DNA of 64,000 bases from Photorhabdus laumondii subsp. laumondii (GCF_003343245.1 NZ_CP024901.1:4216001-4280000), one strand, 5' to 3'; numbered from the stretch's first letter, positions 28,949 to 39,631 are shown. Notes: generated from the letters alone by a model not told the origin. Translations and numbers: made by a program.

Positions 28949-31900
28949 TAATCGGCGAATATTTCCGGGCAGAGAACAGTAAATCCCGACCAGCGTTAAC
29001 CGAGACATTTCCTTTAGTCGATATTAATCTCGCGATACCCGCAATATCGCCCCCTGCACTGAGTTGCAGGTGATCACCCGCGGTAATTTGCGTACCTAAT
29101 TCAGAGAATTTGTCTAATCCATCTAATTCGGATAAATAAAACAGGCTCTCTGGCGTATTGGGCCGAGAGATATCAATATCGCGACCCGCACTGAGCATGA
29201 CTTGTTGTCCCGCCCGGATACCCGCTTGCCGCAACATTAAATCATTTCCCGCAAACAGATTAATATTGCCCGCCGCCTTCAATTGGCTTCGACTGGCATT
29301 CAGGTTACGACCCGCACTTAATGTCAGATTGTGTGATTTATCTAACTGAGTACCGGAAAGGTCCAGATCGTTGCCCGCGGAAATCCGCAAATGATTATCG
29401 GCCGAAATTGAGGCTAATAACTCATGAGGCCGATTCCGTCCCATTTGGATGTCGCCTTCACGCACCAGAAGCTCAACATTTTCCCCTTTTAACTCTGCCT
29501 GACGAGCGGTGATATCCTTGCCCGCAATTAAGGTCAGATTTTTATTTGCCGCTAATTTAACCCGGTCGGCATTAATTTCATGACCCGCATTTAACGTTAT
29601 ATTGTTGGCTTTATCGAACAAAAGACCCTGGAGATCCAGTTTGTTGCTCGCGAACATCTGCACATTATTGCTGGCCGAAATACGCGAATCATGCCCGCCC
29701 ATTTGAATGTTGCCTTCACGCGCGAGAAGCTCAATATTTTCCCCTTTCAGCCCGGTTTCACGGGCAGTGATACCTTTGCCCGCAATCAGTGTCAGATTTT
29801 TCTGCACGGCCAATTTAACCCGGCTGGTATCAATTTCATGACCCGCGTTTAACGTTATCGTGTTTGATTTATCGAACAAAAGACCATAGAGATCCAGTTT
29901 GTGATCCGCGAATATCCGCAAATTGTTGTCGGCCGAAATACGCGAACCGTCCCCCCACATCTGGATGTCGCCTTCACGCGTAAGCAGTTCAATATTTTCT
30001 CCCTTCAACCCGACTTGAAAAGCCTCAATATCTTTACCTGCAATCAAGGTCAGATTTCTTTTTGCCTCCAGTGTACTCTGGCCGGCATACATTCGACGCT
30101 CGGCGATGACGGACAGATCATTGCCCGCGTTGAGGTGCCCTATGTTAATAATTTCACCGGCATGCAGCAGAATATTTTTCGCCGAGATGAATGCCGTTCC
30201 GCGGAGTTGATGAATAAAATCAGCCACCACATTCAGATCGGCGGAGAGTTTACCGTCCATCCCGCGGTTAAAATCGTGACCGGTTAAGATGAGATTTTTC
30301 TTCGCATGAAACTGACTTTCATCATTATCCAGCTTCGTTGCATGGATATAAGCGTTCATTCCCGCCGCGACGCTGGCATCCCAGGCATTATTTAACGCTT
30401 TTGCGCGAATAATAATATCGCCGTTATGGGTTTTCAGTGTCGCTGAAGTGTTGTTAATTTCAGTGCTTAAATTACCGCTCGCGTCTTTTTGCAGCCAGAG
30501 ATGATTATTTGCCTGAATCAGCCCCTTATACTGATTGTATAAATGGTCGATAAATAACCGCATGTCACCTTCTGCGATAATCTTACCGGTGTTGTTCAGC
30601 GTGTTCGCGGCAAGCGTGATCTCTTTCCCTGCCTGCACATGACTCTGTTCCGCCGTTTTAATGCTTTTACTGCTAACGGTGATATCCGTTTTGGCCTGTA
30701 TATTGCCCAGAGTCACCTTACCATCCGCCGTCAGACTAATGTCGCCTTGCGTTGCCGTCAGGTTGGTCAGGTTAACTCCCTTACCCGCCTCAGTACTCAC
30801 CAGACGGATTTTATTGGCATACATTCCCCCCAATGACCCGGTATCAATCGCTTTCCAAGAGGTATCACCCTCGCCTGCAATAGGGATAAGAGTCCCGCGT
30901 TTGAAATCAATCCGGTTGGCCCCTTGTGTCAATGTCAGGTTTTTCGCCTGCACTTTGCCGTTAAGTATCGTCGCACGGCTGATAATGTCGACAGCATCCT
31001 GCGCCGTTGCGTCCAGCCCCTTTTCATCAAAGGTTATGACACCTTTTTTCATCTCTAAAGCCGCTAACGCGCCCTCTTTATCAAATACCGGTTTCCCGGT
31101 CGATAAGGTGACAGCCGGGGTATTGATAAAACCACAACCATGACAGGTTATGCCGTTCGGGTTAGCGATGAAGACCGGGGCTTTTTGCCCCACCACTTCC
31201 AACAGACCCTGTAGATTTGAGGCTAAAGTCCCCACCACTTCATTAATAATCAACTCAGCCGATTGACCGTTGAAGTGAGGGTTCGCCCCAATTTGTCCCG
31301 CCAGTACGGATTGGGTAGCTTCGGTAGCATTATTGAGCACCAGCCCGGAAGCCCCAACATTAAACTCCCGATAACGGTTATGTGAAACACCCCGGGAATT
31401 CGGTGCCGCAATATGGATAATAGGCAGGTTATTTCTCACAGCAATCCGCGCTCGCTTATCCGCCAGTTGAATCCCGGGTATTCCACCAGCTATTTCTGGG
31501 ATATTGATGGTCAGTTGGGGGGCATTATCTAATGCGAGGTCAATCAACGCCGAAGTCACCGGAGTATATCTCCCGTCGGCTAAGTGCAACGCGGTACTAT
31601 ATTGGGCGACTGCGGCCGTCCCTTCTGCCGATAATGCTGTCTCTGTTATATTGCTGTCGGCAATCAGCGCTAAATTGTTGCCAGCGGTGACCTTGCCAAT
31701 ATTAATCGAGCCACCACTGGTCAGGGTAATATCTTTCCCGGCGGTCAGGGAAATCCCATCCAACTTTATCCCCCCTCCAGCGTGAAGATCAATATTCTCA
31801 TCCGCCGCCAAATGCTGATTAATACCAATCCACCCATTACTCGCCATAAAGATATTTTTCGCCCGGTTAATTAGCGTATCTGAAAGCGATATTCCCTGTT

Positions 31901-34900
31901 CAGACAGAATACGCAGCGTATTAACCGCAGAAATAATAGGTAATACTTGTGTGCTTTCCGACGTGTCACTAGGTGAAACAGAAGTATTATAACTATTGGC
32001 AATCAAGGTAATGTCATGACCTGAAATATCCGTGCCACGCACCGTAAAACTGTTCTTTCCCTGTAGCAGAACCTGGTTCCCGGCGGTGATATTTCCCCCA
32101 TCTAAAGACAAGGTTTTCGCTTTAATAGTGACATCACCGTCGGCACGAATTCGTCCCCAACTCTGCAATGTATCGGTTGTCAATATCAGATGTTGACCGG
32201 CTTGCATATGACTTTTTTTCACCATGTCAATGTCTTTACCGTTAACGGTGATATCCGTTTTGGCCTGTACATCCCCCAGAGTCACCTTGCCATCCGCCGT
32301 CAGACTGATGTCGCCTTGGGTTGCCGTCAGGTTGGTCAGATTGACAACCTTACCCGGCTCGGTACTCACCAGACGGATTTTATTGGCATACATTCCCCCT
32401 AATAACCCGGTATCAATCGCTTCCCAAGGGCCATAATCTTCCCCTGTCATGGGAACAAGGGTTCCGCGTTTGAAATCAATCTGGTTGGGGCCTTGTGTCA
32501 ATGTCAGGCTTTTCGCCTGGAGTTTACCGTTAAGCTTAGTGGTCCGGCTGATGATAGCGATCGAATCTTGCGCTGTTGCATCCAGTCCCTTTTCACCCAA
32601 GGTGATAGCGCCTTTTTTCACTTCCAAGGCCGCTAATGCGCCATCTTTATCAAATACCGGTTTACCGGTCGATAAGGTGACAGCCGGAGTATTAACAAAG
32701 CGACAACCATTACAGGTCATACCGTTCGGGTTAACAATGAAGACATTAGCTTTCTGCCCTGCAACTTCCAACAGCCCTTGCAGATTTGAGGCTAAGGTAC
32801 CCACCACTTCATTAATAATCAGTTCAGCCGATTGACCGTTGAAGTGAGGGTTCGCCCCAATTTGTCCCGCCAGTACGGATTGGGTAGCTTCGGTAGCATT
32901 ATTGAGCACCAGCCCGGAAGCCCCAACATTAAACTCCTGATAACGGTTATGTGAAACACCACGGGCGTTAGGTGCCGCAATATGAATAATAGGGTGATTG
33001 TTTTTCGAGGTGATCCGAGTTTGCTTATCCGCCAGTTTAATCCCTGGGACTTCTCCTTCTACTTCTGAGGCGTTTATGGTCAGTTGAGGAGCATGGCTTA
33101 ACGCACATGCAATCAGCGCAGAAGTGACTGGCGTATATTTCCCTTCAACTGAGTTATACCTCCCTGACGGTGAATGTAACTCTGCGTTGTTTTTGACAAT
33201 GGCAGTCACCCCTTTTGCCGACAAAGTTGCCTCAGTATCAATAATGTCACCACCAGCATTAAGGGTTAAATTATTGCCGGCAGTGATGATACTGCTCGCT
33301 ATGGGTAATTGAAATTGTGGGTAAGATTGTTCGTCTTCCTCGTCATCAGCATTTTCATATTCATAATGCTTTTCATAACCCGTTCCGTGTTCATCTTCAT
33401 ATTCATAGGGGTCCTCTGCTGTGATTTTACTCACATCAAGCGTGCCGCCACTGGTCAGCGTGATATCTTTCCCCGCCGTCAAGGAAATGCTTCTCAGATC
33501 GACAATCTTTCCTGCATGGATCTCAATATTTTCATCCGCTTGCAATTGGCTGAGCTGGCGCAGACGCTGATTAATGAATGCTTGTTTAGCGCCGTCATTG
33601 AGTGAACTCTGCTCATCAATTAAATCACCAGAGGCATAAATCTCAAGCTTATCATTGGTTGCCAAAAAGATATTTTTCGCCCGGTTAATCAGAGTATCGG
33701 CGATATTAATAGGACCCTCGGCGATAATGCGTAATATGTTATCAGCAGAAAGCGTGGTTAATACCCTTATTCCCTCAGGGGTATAGTCATCTCCAGAGAC
33801 AACAGACAGCAGCCCCCGGCTGGCAAGCAAGGTCACATCCCGACCGGAGATATCATAACCATTCACATCAAGATGTGATTTTCCATCCAGCATGACATGG
33901 TTCCCGGCTTTTAAATTCCCCTGGCCTAAATAGATTGTTTCTGCGTCAACGGCTAAGTTTTGTTCTGCCCTCATTGACGCACGATTTGCTAAATCTCGGG
34001 CAGTGAGAGAAATGTTTTTCCCGGTGATTAACGCCAGATCCGTAGGTTTCTTTCCCGCTTTAAAATGTTCTTTATTAAAATCAAAACTAAATCCCTCTTT
34101 AAAGACAGCCGTCAAATCCCCACCGGCACTCAGTTTACCAATGATATTCTGCTGATTGTCTTTTATCGCTTTGGTTGAAAAATTTTTGCCTGTCAGGGTG
34201 AGATTTTGTCCCGCGCTTAACTCACCAACATTATTTATCTCGTTCGCGGTAATGCTGTTGTTTTTACCCGCGGTAATAATCGGGTGGCTTTGCTTAGTCG
34301 GGTTTACGTTATCAAGTTGAGTCGCTTTAATCGTGACATCACCATCCGCCCGGATTTGGCCTTGATTCCTCAGTGTTTCGGTGGTCAATTTCAGATGTTG
34401 ACCCGCCTGCACATGGCTTTGTGCCGCCGTTTCAATGGCTTTACTGTTGATGTTGATATCGGTCTTAGCTTGTACCTCCCCCAAGATAATTTTACCCTCA
34501 GCGGTTAAACTGATAGCGTCTTGGGTTGTGGTCAGGTTGGTGAGATTAACCCCAACCCCGTCTTCAGTGGCAACCAGTCGGATTTTATTGGCATACATGC
34601 CGCCTAAGGCTTTAGTATCAACCGCTAATTGCGGTTTTGCCCCTTCTCCGGCGATAGGTTTAACCGTGCCGTCTTTCAAGCTGACACGGTTGGCCCCCTG
34701 AGTCAGCGACAGAGTGTTAGCCTGAATTTTTCCATTCAACTCCGCCGCCCGGCTGATGATATCGACATAATCCGTCGTCTTGCCGTCCAGCCCTTTGCCG
34801 CCAATGGTAATCTGGCCTTTTTTCACTTCCAGTGCTTCCAACGCACCCTGTTTATCAAATTGGGGTTTACCGGTGGTCAGGGTTGCGCTGGCGGTATTAA

Positions 34901-35342
34901 TAAAACCACAACCATCGCAGGTAATGCCGTTAGGGTTGGCAATCATCACGTTGGCTTTATTGCCAACAATTTCCAACTGGCCTTGCAGGTCAGAGCGGCC
35001 ACTGCCGGTGACTTCGTTAATAATCAGTTCCGCTGCTTTGCCTTTCAGGTTAGGGTTCGCGTTAAGTTGCCCTGCCAGTTGTGATTGAGCCGCCTGTGTC
35101 GCGTTATTAAGTACGGCCCCCTGAGTGGCAACATTGAACTCTTGATAGGTGTTGTGGGATATCCCTGCATCATTCGGCGTGGCGATATTCACCACCGGTA
35201 CATTGCCCTGATTTTGTACCTGTGTGCGGTTGTTATCCGGTGTTATGCCGATAGCCATAGCCGGGTGCAATGGCTGGATTGCCGTCAGGTAAATTAAAAG
35301 ATAACTTGTGACCCTAGCCATCGAGTTGTGGCGTTTATCCAT
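28935..35342 (-). CDS. FhaB/CdiA-type two-partner-secretion adhesin, N-terminal part
   Basis: This frame has 2135 residues and is truncated at its 3' end by the array. A signal sequence (about residues 1-31, LLIYLTAIQPLHPAMA) is followed by a TPS haemagglutination domain (about 32-300) with the NPNL and NPNG motifs and a CxxC pair (NPNGITCDGCGF). Unusually, two more TPS-like domains follow at about 780-1080 and 1304-1600 (NPNGMTCNGC and NPNGITCHGC). Between and after them are beta-helix repeats (AGNNLTL, AGKDITLTSGG, SADNNLRIFA). An Asp/Glu-rich insertion lies near residues 660-680. The typical extended signal peptide region is absent. No TpsB/CdiB transporter gene is in the window. Secretion would need a partner encoded elsewhere, and the product now stops before the pretoxin region. 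Confidence 0.88.
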   Translation of the reverse strand: MDKRHNSMARVTSYLLIYLTAIQPLHPAMAIGITPDNNRTQVQNQGNVPVVNIATPNDAGISHNTYQEFNVATQGAVLNNATQAAQSQLAGQLNANPNLKGKAAELIINEVTGSGRSDLQGQLEIVGNKANVMIANPNGITCDGCGFINTASATLTTGKPQFDKQGALEALEVKKGQITIGGKGLDGKTTDYVDIISRAAELNGKIQANTLSLTQGANRVSLKDGTVKPIAGEGAKPQLAVDTKALGGMYANKIRLVATEDGVGVNLTNLTTTQDAISLTAEGKIILGEVQAKTDININSKAIETAAQSHVQAGQHLKLTTETLRNQGQIRADGDVTIKATQLDNVNPTKQSHPIITAGKNNSITANEINNVGELSAGQNLTLTGKNFSTKAIKDNQQNIIGKLSAGGDLTAVFKEGFSFDFNKEHFKAGKKPTDLALITGKNISLTARDLANRASMRAEQNLAVDAETIYLGQGNLKAGNHVMLDGKSHLDVNGYDISGRDVTLLASRGLLSVVSGDDYTPEGIRVLTTLSADNILRIIAEGPINIADTLINRAKNIFLATNDKLEIYASGDLIDEQSSLNDGAKQAFINQRLRQLSQLQADENIEIHAGKIVDLRSISLTAGKDITLTSGGTLDVSKITAEDPYEYEDEHGTGYEKHYEYENADDEEDEQSYPQFQLPIASSIITAGNNLTLNAGGDIIDTEATLSAKGVTAIVKNNAELHSPSGRYNSVEGKYTPVTSALIACALSHAPQLTINASEVEGEVPGIKLADKQTRITSKNNHPIIHIAAPNARGVSHNRYQEFNVGASGLVLNNATEATQSVLAGQIGANPHFNGQSAELIINEVVGTLASNLQGLLEVAGQKANVFIVNPNGMTCNGCRFVNTPAVTLSTGKPVFDKDGALAALEVKKGAITLGEKGLDATAQDSIAIISRTTKLNGKLQAKSLTLTQGPNQIDFKRGTLVPMTGEDYGPWEAIDTGLLGGMYANKIRLVSTEPGKVVNLTNLTATQGDISLTADGKVTLGDVQAKTDITVNGKDIDMVKKSHMQAGQHLILTTDTLQSWGRIRADGDVTIKAKTLSLDGGNITAGNQVLLQGKNSFTVRGTDISGHDITLIANSYNTSVSPSDTSESTQVLPIISAVNTLRILSEQGISLSDTLINRAKNIFMASNGWIGINQHLAADENIDLHAGGGIKLDGISLTAGKDITLTSGGSINIGKVTAGNNLALIADSNITETALSAEGTAAVAQYSTALHLADGRYTPVTSALIDLALDNAPQLTINIPEIAGGIPGIQLADKRARIAVRNNLPIIHIAAPNSRGVSHNRYREFNVGASGLVLNNATEATQSVLAGQIGANPHFNGQSAELIINEVVGTLASNLQGLLEVVGQKAPVFIANPNGITCHGCGFINTPAVTLSTGKPVFDKEGALAALEMKKGVITFDEKGLDATAQDAVDIISRATILNGKVQAKNLTLTQGANRIDFKRGTLIPIAGEGDTSWKAIDTGSLGGMYANKIRLVSTEAGKGVNLTNLTATQGDISLTADGKVTLGNIQAKTDITVSSKSIKTAEQSHVQAGKEITLAANTLNNTGKIIAEGDMRLFIDHLYNQYKGLIQANNHLWLQKDASGNLSTEINNTSATLKTHNGDIIIRAKALNNAWDASVAAGMNAYIHATKLDNDESQFHAKKNLILTGHDFNRGMDGKLSADLNVVADFIHQLRGTAFISAKNILLHAGEIINIGHLNAGNDLSVIAERRMYAGQSTLEAKRNLTLIAGKDIEAFQVGLKGENIELLTREGDIQMWGDGSRISADNNLRIFADHKLDLYGLLFDKSNTITLNAGHEIDTSRVKLAVQKNLTLIAGKGITARETGLKGENIELLAREGNIQMGGHDSRISASNNVQMFASNKLDLQGLLFDKANNITLNAGHEINADRVKLAANKNLTLIAGKDITARQAELKGENVELLVREGDIQMGRNRPHELLASISADNHLRISAGNDLDLSGTQLDKSHNLTLSAGRNLNASRSQLKAAGNINLFAGNDLMLRQAGIRAGQQVMLSAGRDIDISRPNTPESLFYLSELDGLDKFSELGTQITAGDHLQLSAGGDIAGIARLISTKGNVSVNAGRDLLFSARKYSPINDGD
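30640..31440 (-). repeat. third TPS-like domain, internal duplicate
   Basis: The segment encoding PIIHIAAPNSRGVSHNRY to SHVQAGK is closely similar at DNA level to 32195-33005, with long stretches of near identity (for example around the GASGLVLNNATEATQSVLAG coding region). It looks like a recent in-gene duplication that keeps the reading frame. Borders are approximate. Confidence 0.7.
32195..33005 (-). repeat. second TPS-like domain, internal duplicate
   Basis: Partner of the repeat at 30640-31440, encoding PIIHIAAPNARGVSHNRY to SHMQAGQ. The first TPS domain (about 34440-35250) is more divergent, so the duplication of domains 2 and 3 is younger. Borders are approximate. Confidence 0.7.
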
Positions 35343-35359
35343 CGTACTGTCCCTTTTCC

Positions 35360-35653
35360 TAATTTAAGTGTGACAAAGTCAGTCATGCTGACTAATAAAT
35401 TACCCAATGAGGTATTAGCGGTTTTTCGTACCCGTGCGTTGATATCCTGCAAAGTTAAACCCGCGGATAAATAAGAATGCATCGAGTGTTCTTGGTCTGA
35501 CCGGGACAAACTTTCTGCCCCTGCAAATTCAATCCGGTGCATAATGTGACAAATAGATCCCAATGCACCCGATGTTGAAACATATGTCCATTCGGATGTT
35601 GCCCGCAGGATAAGTACTGCCAAGCTGCGGCGATAAAGCGATAATCTTTCCAT
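35360..35653 (-). pseudogene. possible remnant of a LuxR-type regulator upstream of the adhesin
   Basis: A minus-strand open frame (119 residues, running into the adhesin start) contains SLSRSDQ, then LSAGLTLQDINARVRKTANTS, then LVSMTDFVTLKLG. This has the layout of a LuxR-type helix-turn-helix (L-T-x-R-E ... AG-x-x-x-x-E-I-A ... K-x-V ... KLG) but with key positions lost. A second frame (35455-35682) overlaps it. I see no good start site. It may be decayed coding DNA or chance. Confidence 0.25.
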
Positions 35654-36068
35654 AGAAAATATTGATAATTTGATAGTGGCATAATAAAACTATTCTAATG
35701 TTTAATTATTTGCTTGTCTAAATCATCAGTACGAAATGTGATCAGCGTCTGGGTTTTTAATCCTGCTAATGGCGAATCTGATATATTAAATGCCAGAAAA
35801 TCGCGATAAGGCTGGAGATATTAAATGGTGACGGAGTAGAAGGAAAAGACTAAGGATTGTGAATATCATACAATAATAATAAATTATTATATTAATAATA
35901 GTTTCAATTTTATATTAATGAAATATCATTACCCATAAAAACTTATTTAAATAAAATATCAATAAAAACATTTTATTAAATAAAAATAACAATAATGAAA
36001 GATGCTGTTAGATTAGAAATAGCATGTAAAGCTTGGGAGAAAAAGGTATTAAATATATAAATTAATTT
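35654..36068. other. AT-rich spacer with no gene
   Basis: This stretch is strongly AT-rich, with runs such as AATAATAATAAATTATTATATTAATAATAG (shown in part: 35867-35905). I find no open frame or RNA gene. It likely contains the adhesin promoter and forms a boundary between the accessory region and the gcv operon. Confidence 0.5.
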
Positions 36069-36196
36069 TATACCCGTCATCTTTCAAGTTGCCTCTTTGT
36101 TGGCTGCACTCGCTCACCCCGGTCACATCGTTATCTATGCTCCCGGGGATTCTCTCCCTTGCCGTCGCGATCCATCTTGAAATCCAGAGGGTATAT
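36069..36196. repeat. ERIC element
   Basis: A palindromic intergenic repeat of about 127 bp, starting TATACCCGTCATCTTTCAAG and ending CCAGAGGGTATA. The centre (GCTCACCCCGGTCAC...CTATGCTCCCGGGGATT) matches the core of the enterobacterial repetitive intergenic consensus. It lies downstream of gcvP. Confidence 0.85.
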
Positions 36197-36225
36197 ATTT
36201 AAATCGACTTCGCCAATAAATATAA

Positions 36226-36270
36226 ATAATAGCAACGCCAGTTATTATGCTGGCGTTGGCTATTTTATGA
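36226..36270 (-). terminator. terminator of the gcv operon
   Basis: AATAGCAACGCCAG and CTGGCGTTGGCTATT form a long, slightly imperfect stem around an 8-base loop directly after the gcvP stop codon. Only a weak T-rich tail follows. Confidence 0.6.
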
Positions 36271-36274
36271 GTGA

Positions 36275-39151
36275 TTATTGATAATCACTGACAGGTGCAC
36301 AAGAGCAATGCAGATTACGATCACCGTAAACATCATCAAGGCGTTTAACCGCAGGCCAATATTTATTGGCTTTGGTTTCCAAGGTTGGGAAAACCGCAGT
36401 TTCACGGCTGTAACTATGGCTCCAGTCAGAAACCAGTTCAGCTTGTACGTGAGGCGCGTTAACCAATGGGTTATCTTCTAATGACCACTCACCTTTTGCC
36501 ACTTTGCCAATTTCAGCACGGATCGCCAGCATGGCATCCACAAAGCGATCAATTTCCACTTTGCTTTCTGATTCCGTGGGTTCCACCATCAGCGTGCCGG
36601 CAACCGGGAATGACATGGTTGGCGCATGGAAGCCATAGTCAATCAAGCGCTTGGCAATATCCATCTCACTGATACCAAACTCTTCTTTCAACGGTCGAAT
36701 ATCCAGAATACATTCATGTGCCACATAACCGTTATGACCCGTATACAACACGTCATAATCATTCTTTAAGCGAGCAGCAATATAGTTAGCATTCAAAATC
36801 GCCGTCTGGCTTGCCTGCTTCAACCCTTGCGAGCCCATCATACGGATATACATCCAGCTAATCGGCAAAATAGAAGCACTACCAAATGGTGCCGCTGAGA
36901 CAGCTCTCTGTTCAGTAAGGCCATCCATTTGAACTACCGAGTGTCCCGGTAAGAACGGGGCCAAATGGGCTTTTACGCCAATCGGCCCCATACCTGGGCC
37001 ACCACCGCCGTGTGGGATACAGAATGTTTTATGCAGGTTGAGGTGCGAAACATCAGCTCCGATAAAACCGGGCGCGGTGATACCAACCTGCGCATTCATA
37101 TTCGCACCATCAAGGTAAACCTGACCACCATACTGGTGAATGATTTCACACACCTGACGAATAGTTTCTTCATATACGCCGTGGGTCGATGGGTAAGTCA
37201 CCATGATGCAGGAAAGCTCATTACCTGATTCTTCCGCTTTTTCACGCAGGTCAACTAGATCAATGTTGCCCTCTTTATCGCAACTCACCACCACAACGGT
37301 CATGCCTGCCATATGAGCAGATGCCGGGTTGGTACCATGAGCAGAACTGGGGATCAAACAGATATGACGATGCCCTTCTCCACGACTTTCATGGTAACGG
37401 CGAATAGCAAGCAGACCCGCATATTCACCCTGTGCACCGGAGTTTGGTTGCATACAAACGACATCGTAACCTGTCAGTTGCACCAGCCAGTGAGATAATT
37501 GGCTGATCATTTGCTGATAACCCTGCGCTTGCTCTGGCGGACAAAATGGGTGTAGTTCATTAAATTCAGGCCAAGAGATCGGCAACATTTCTGCCGCGGC
37601 ATTAAGTTTCATGGTGCAAGAACCCAATGGGATCATGGCCTGATTCAGTGCCAAATCTCGGCGCTCAAGACGATGCATATAACGCATCATATCCGTTTCG
37701 CTGTGATAACGGTTGAAATTTGGATGCAGCAGGATTTCATCACTACGCAACATTGAGGCAGGAATGGAGTGACTTTCCGTCATCAGCTCTTTATCCAGTG
37801 CTTCAACATCTAGCTTGTCATCCGTGCCTGTCAGCACAGAGAACAATTTGATCACATCATCACGGCGGGTAGCTTCACTCAATGTGATCCCCACCGCGCC
37901 GTAAGTATCGGTACGCAAATTGATTTCAGCTTTCTCTGCCCGGGCTAATACCGCCGCTTTATCAGCAACTTCAACCGTCAGCGTATCAAACCAAGTTTTG
38001 TAACGTAGAGTAAACCCAGCTTTCTGTAACCCAACCGCCAGAATGTCAGTCAGACGATGAATACGACCTGCAATGCGTTTCAGCCCCTTCGAACCATGAT
38101 ATACCGCATACATCGCCGCGATATTTGCCAGCAACACCTGAGCCGTACAGATGTTGGAATTCGCTTTCTCACGACGGATATGCTGCTCACGGGTCTGCAT
38201 TGCCATGCGCAGTGCCGTATTACCTGCCGCATCTCGGGAAACACCGATAATACGTCCCGGCATAGAACGTTTGAATTCATCACGGCTGGCAAAAAATGCG
38301 GCGTGGGGACCGCCATATCCCATTGGTACCCCAAAACGCTGAGCTGAACCAAACACCATGTCAGCGCCTTGTTTACCCGGTGCAGTCAGCAGCAGCAACG
38401 CCATCAAATCAGCGGCAACACTGACAATGATTTTGCGCTGTTTCAGTTGTGCGATCAGATCCGCATAATCATGAACTTCACCTGTCGTGCCAACCTGTTG
38501 TAACAACACACCAAATACACCGTCCAGCTCCAAGACTTTTTCTGCTTTATCCACAATCACATCAAAGCCAAAGGTTTCCGCGCGGGTACGAACAACATCT
38601 AATGTTTGAGGATGGATATCATCAGCAACAAAGAAACGGTCAGCATTTTTCAGTTTGCTGATACGTTTTGCCATTGCCATTGCTTCAGCCGCCGCGGTGG
38701 CTTCATCCAGCAAAGAAGCAGAAGCAATATCCAACCCCGTCAAATCGATCGTCACTTGTTGGAAATTTAACAGTGATTCAAGGCGACCTTGAGAAACTTC
38801 GGGTTGATAAGGTGTATAAGCGGTATACCAGCCAGGATTTTCTAATAAATTACGCAAAATAACTGGCGGAAGCACCGCAGGCGCATACCCCATGCCAATA
38901 TAGGATTGGTAACGTTTATTTTGGCTGGCAATCGCTTTCAATTCAGCTAGTGCTTGCTGTTCAGTTGCACCGCCACCAACATCGGGCGGCTCTGGCAACG
39001 CGATATCACGAGGAACAATTTTCTGTGTTAAATCATTAAGGGAACTTGCCCCCACTGTCGCCAACATCTCTTTTTGCTGTTCGGCGGAAGAGCCAATATG
39101 ACGGCGGATAAACTCGCCCTGATTTTCGAGTTGGCTTAATGTCTGGGTCAT
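36275..39151 (-). CDS. gcvP: glycine dehydrogenase (decarboxylating), P-protein
   Basis: 958 residues, the usual length. GcvP decarboxylates glycine with pyridoxal phosphate and passes the aminomethyl group to the lipoyl arm of GcvH. The cofactor lysine lies in [18 protein letters not shown], with the Gly-rich loop after it. The N-terminal half (FIRRHIGSS) is the ancient duplicate of the C-terminal half, as in all homodimeric P-proteins. It is the third gene of gcvTHP and is separated from gcvH by an 87-bp gap that contains a terminator-like hairpin. The frame is intact. Confidence 0.98.
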   Translation of the reverse strand: MTQTLSQLENQGEFIRRHIGSSAEQQKEMLATVGASSLNDLTQKIVPRDIALPEPPDVGGGATEQQALAELKAIASQNKRYQSYIGMGYAPAVLPPVILRNLLENPGWYTAYTPYQPEVSQGRLESLLNFQQVTIDLTGLDIASASLLDEATAAAEAMAMAKRISKLKNADRFFVADDIHPQTLDVVRTRAETFGFDVIVDKAEKVLELDGVFGVLLQQVGTTGEVHDYADLIAQLKQRKIIVSVAADLMALLLLTAPGKQGADMVFGSAQRFGVPMGYGGPHAAFFASRDEFKRSMPGRIIGVSRDAAGNTALRMAMQTREQHIRREKANSNICTAQVLLANIAAMYAVYHGSKGLKRIAGRIHRLTDILAVGLQKAGFTLRYKTWFDTLTVEVADKAAVLARAEKAEINLRTDTYGAVGITLSEATRRDDVIKLFSVLTGTDDKLDVEALDKELMTESHSIPASMLRSDEILLHPNFNRYHSETDMMRYMHRLERRDLALNQAMIPLGSCTMKLNAAAEMLPISWPEFNELHPFCPPEQAQGYQQMISQLSHWLVQLTGYDVVCMQPNSGAQGEYAGLLAIRRYHESRGEGHRHICLIPSSAHGTNPASAHMAGMTVVVVSCDKEGNIDLVDLREKAEESGNELSCIMVTYPSTHGVYEETIRQVCEIIHQYGGQVYLDGANMNAQVGITAPGFIGADVSHLNLHKTFCIPHGGGGPGMGPIGVKAHLAPFLPGHSVVQMDGLTEQRAVSAAPFGSASILPISWMYIRMMGSQGLKQASQTAILNANYIAARLKNDYDVLYTGHNGYVAHECILDIRPLKEEFGISEMDIAKRLIDYGFHAPTMSFPVAGTLMVEPTESESKVEIDRFVDAMLAIRAEIGKVAKGEWSLEDNPLVNAPHVQAELVSDWSHSYSRETAVFPTLETKANKYWPAVKRLDDVYGDRNLHCSCAPVSDYQ

Positions 39152-39193
39152 TTGTGACTAATTCCTGAAGCTGGCCAGAAATGGCATACAAAT

Positions 39194-39226
39194 AAAAACG
39201 CCCTGCTCACAATGTGAAACAGGGCG
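39194..39226 (-). terminator. terminator-like hairpin between gcvH and gcvP
   Basis: Read on the minus strand, CGCCCTG and CAGGGCG form a stem around a 14-base loop, followed directly by TTTTTATTTG. This is a good intrinsic terminator shape inside the operon. It may lower gcvP relative to gcvTH, or protect the 3' end of a gcvTH mRNA. Confidence 0.65.
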
Positions 39227-39238
39227 ACGGTAAGTATA

Positions 39239-39631
39239 TTATTCTTCTTCGTCCAGAAGTGCCTGATATCCTTCGGCATTCAGCAAACTCGAAAGTTCAC
39301 TTTTATCAGAGGCTTTAATACGGAACAGCCAGCCTTCATGATAAGGCTCACTGTTAACCAGTTCAGGCGCGTCATTTAGCGCGTCATTAACGGCAATAAT
39401 TTTACCACTCAGTGGTGCATAGATATCAGAAGCCGCTTTTACTGATTCAACAACCGCACAATCATCACCAAGATTGATTTGATCACCTACTTCCGGCAAA
39501 TCAACAAAAACCATATCACCGAGCAGCTCCTGTGCATGCTCGGTAATACCTACCGTGTATTCATCATTACCTTCTGCACGAACCCACTCATGTGATTCAA
39601 CATATTTTAACTCTGCGGGTACATTACTCAT
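39239..39631 (-). CDS. gcvH: glycine cleavage system H protein
   Basis: 130 residues from the MSNVPAEL start. I chose this ATG over one six codons upstream because GGAG lies ten bases before it and because E. coli GcvH begins at the same residues. The lipoylated lysine is in [18 protein letters not shown]. It shuttles the aminomethyl and reducing groups between GcvP, GcvT and Lpd; Lpd is encoded at 62540 in this window. Confidence 0.97.
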   Translation of the reverse strand: MSNVPAELKYVESHEWVRAEGNDEYTVGITEHAQELLGDMVFVDLPEVGDQINLGDDCAVVESVKAASDIYAPLSGKIIAVNDALNDAPELVNSEPYHEGWLFRIKASDKSELSSLLNAEGYQALLDEEE

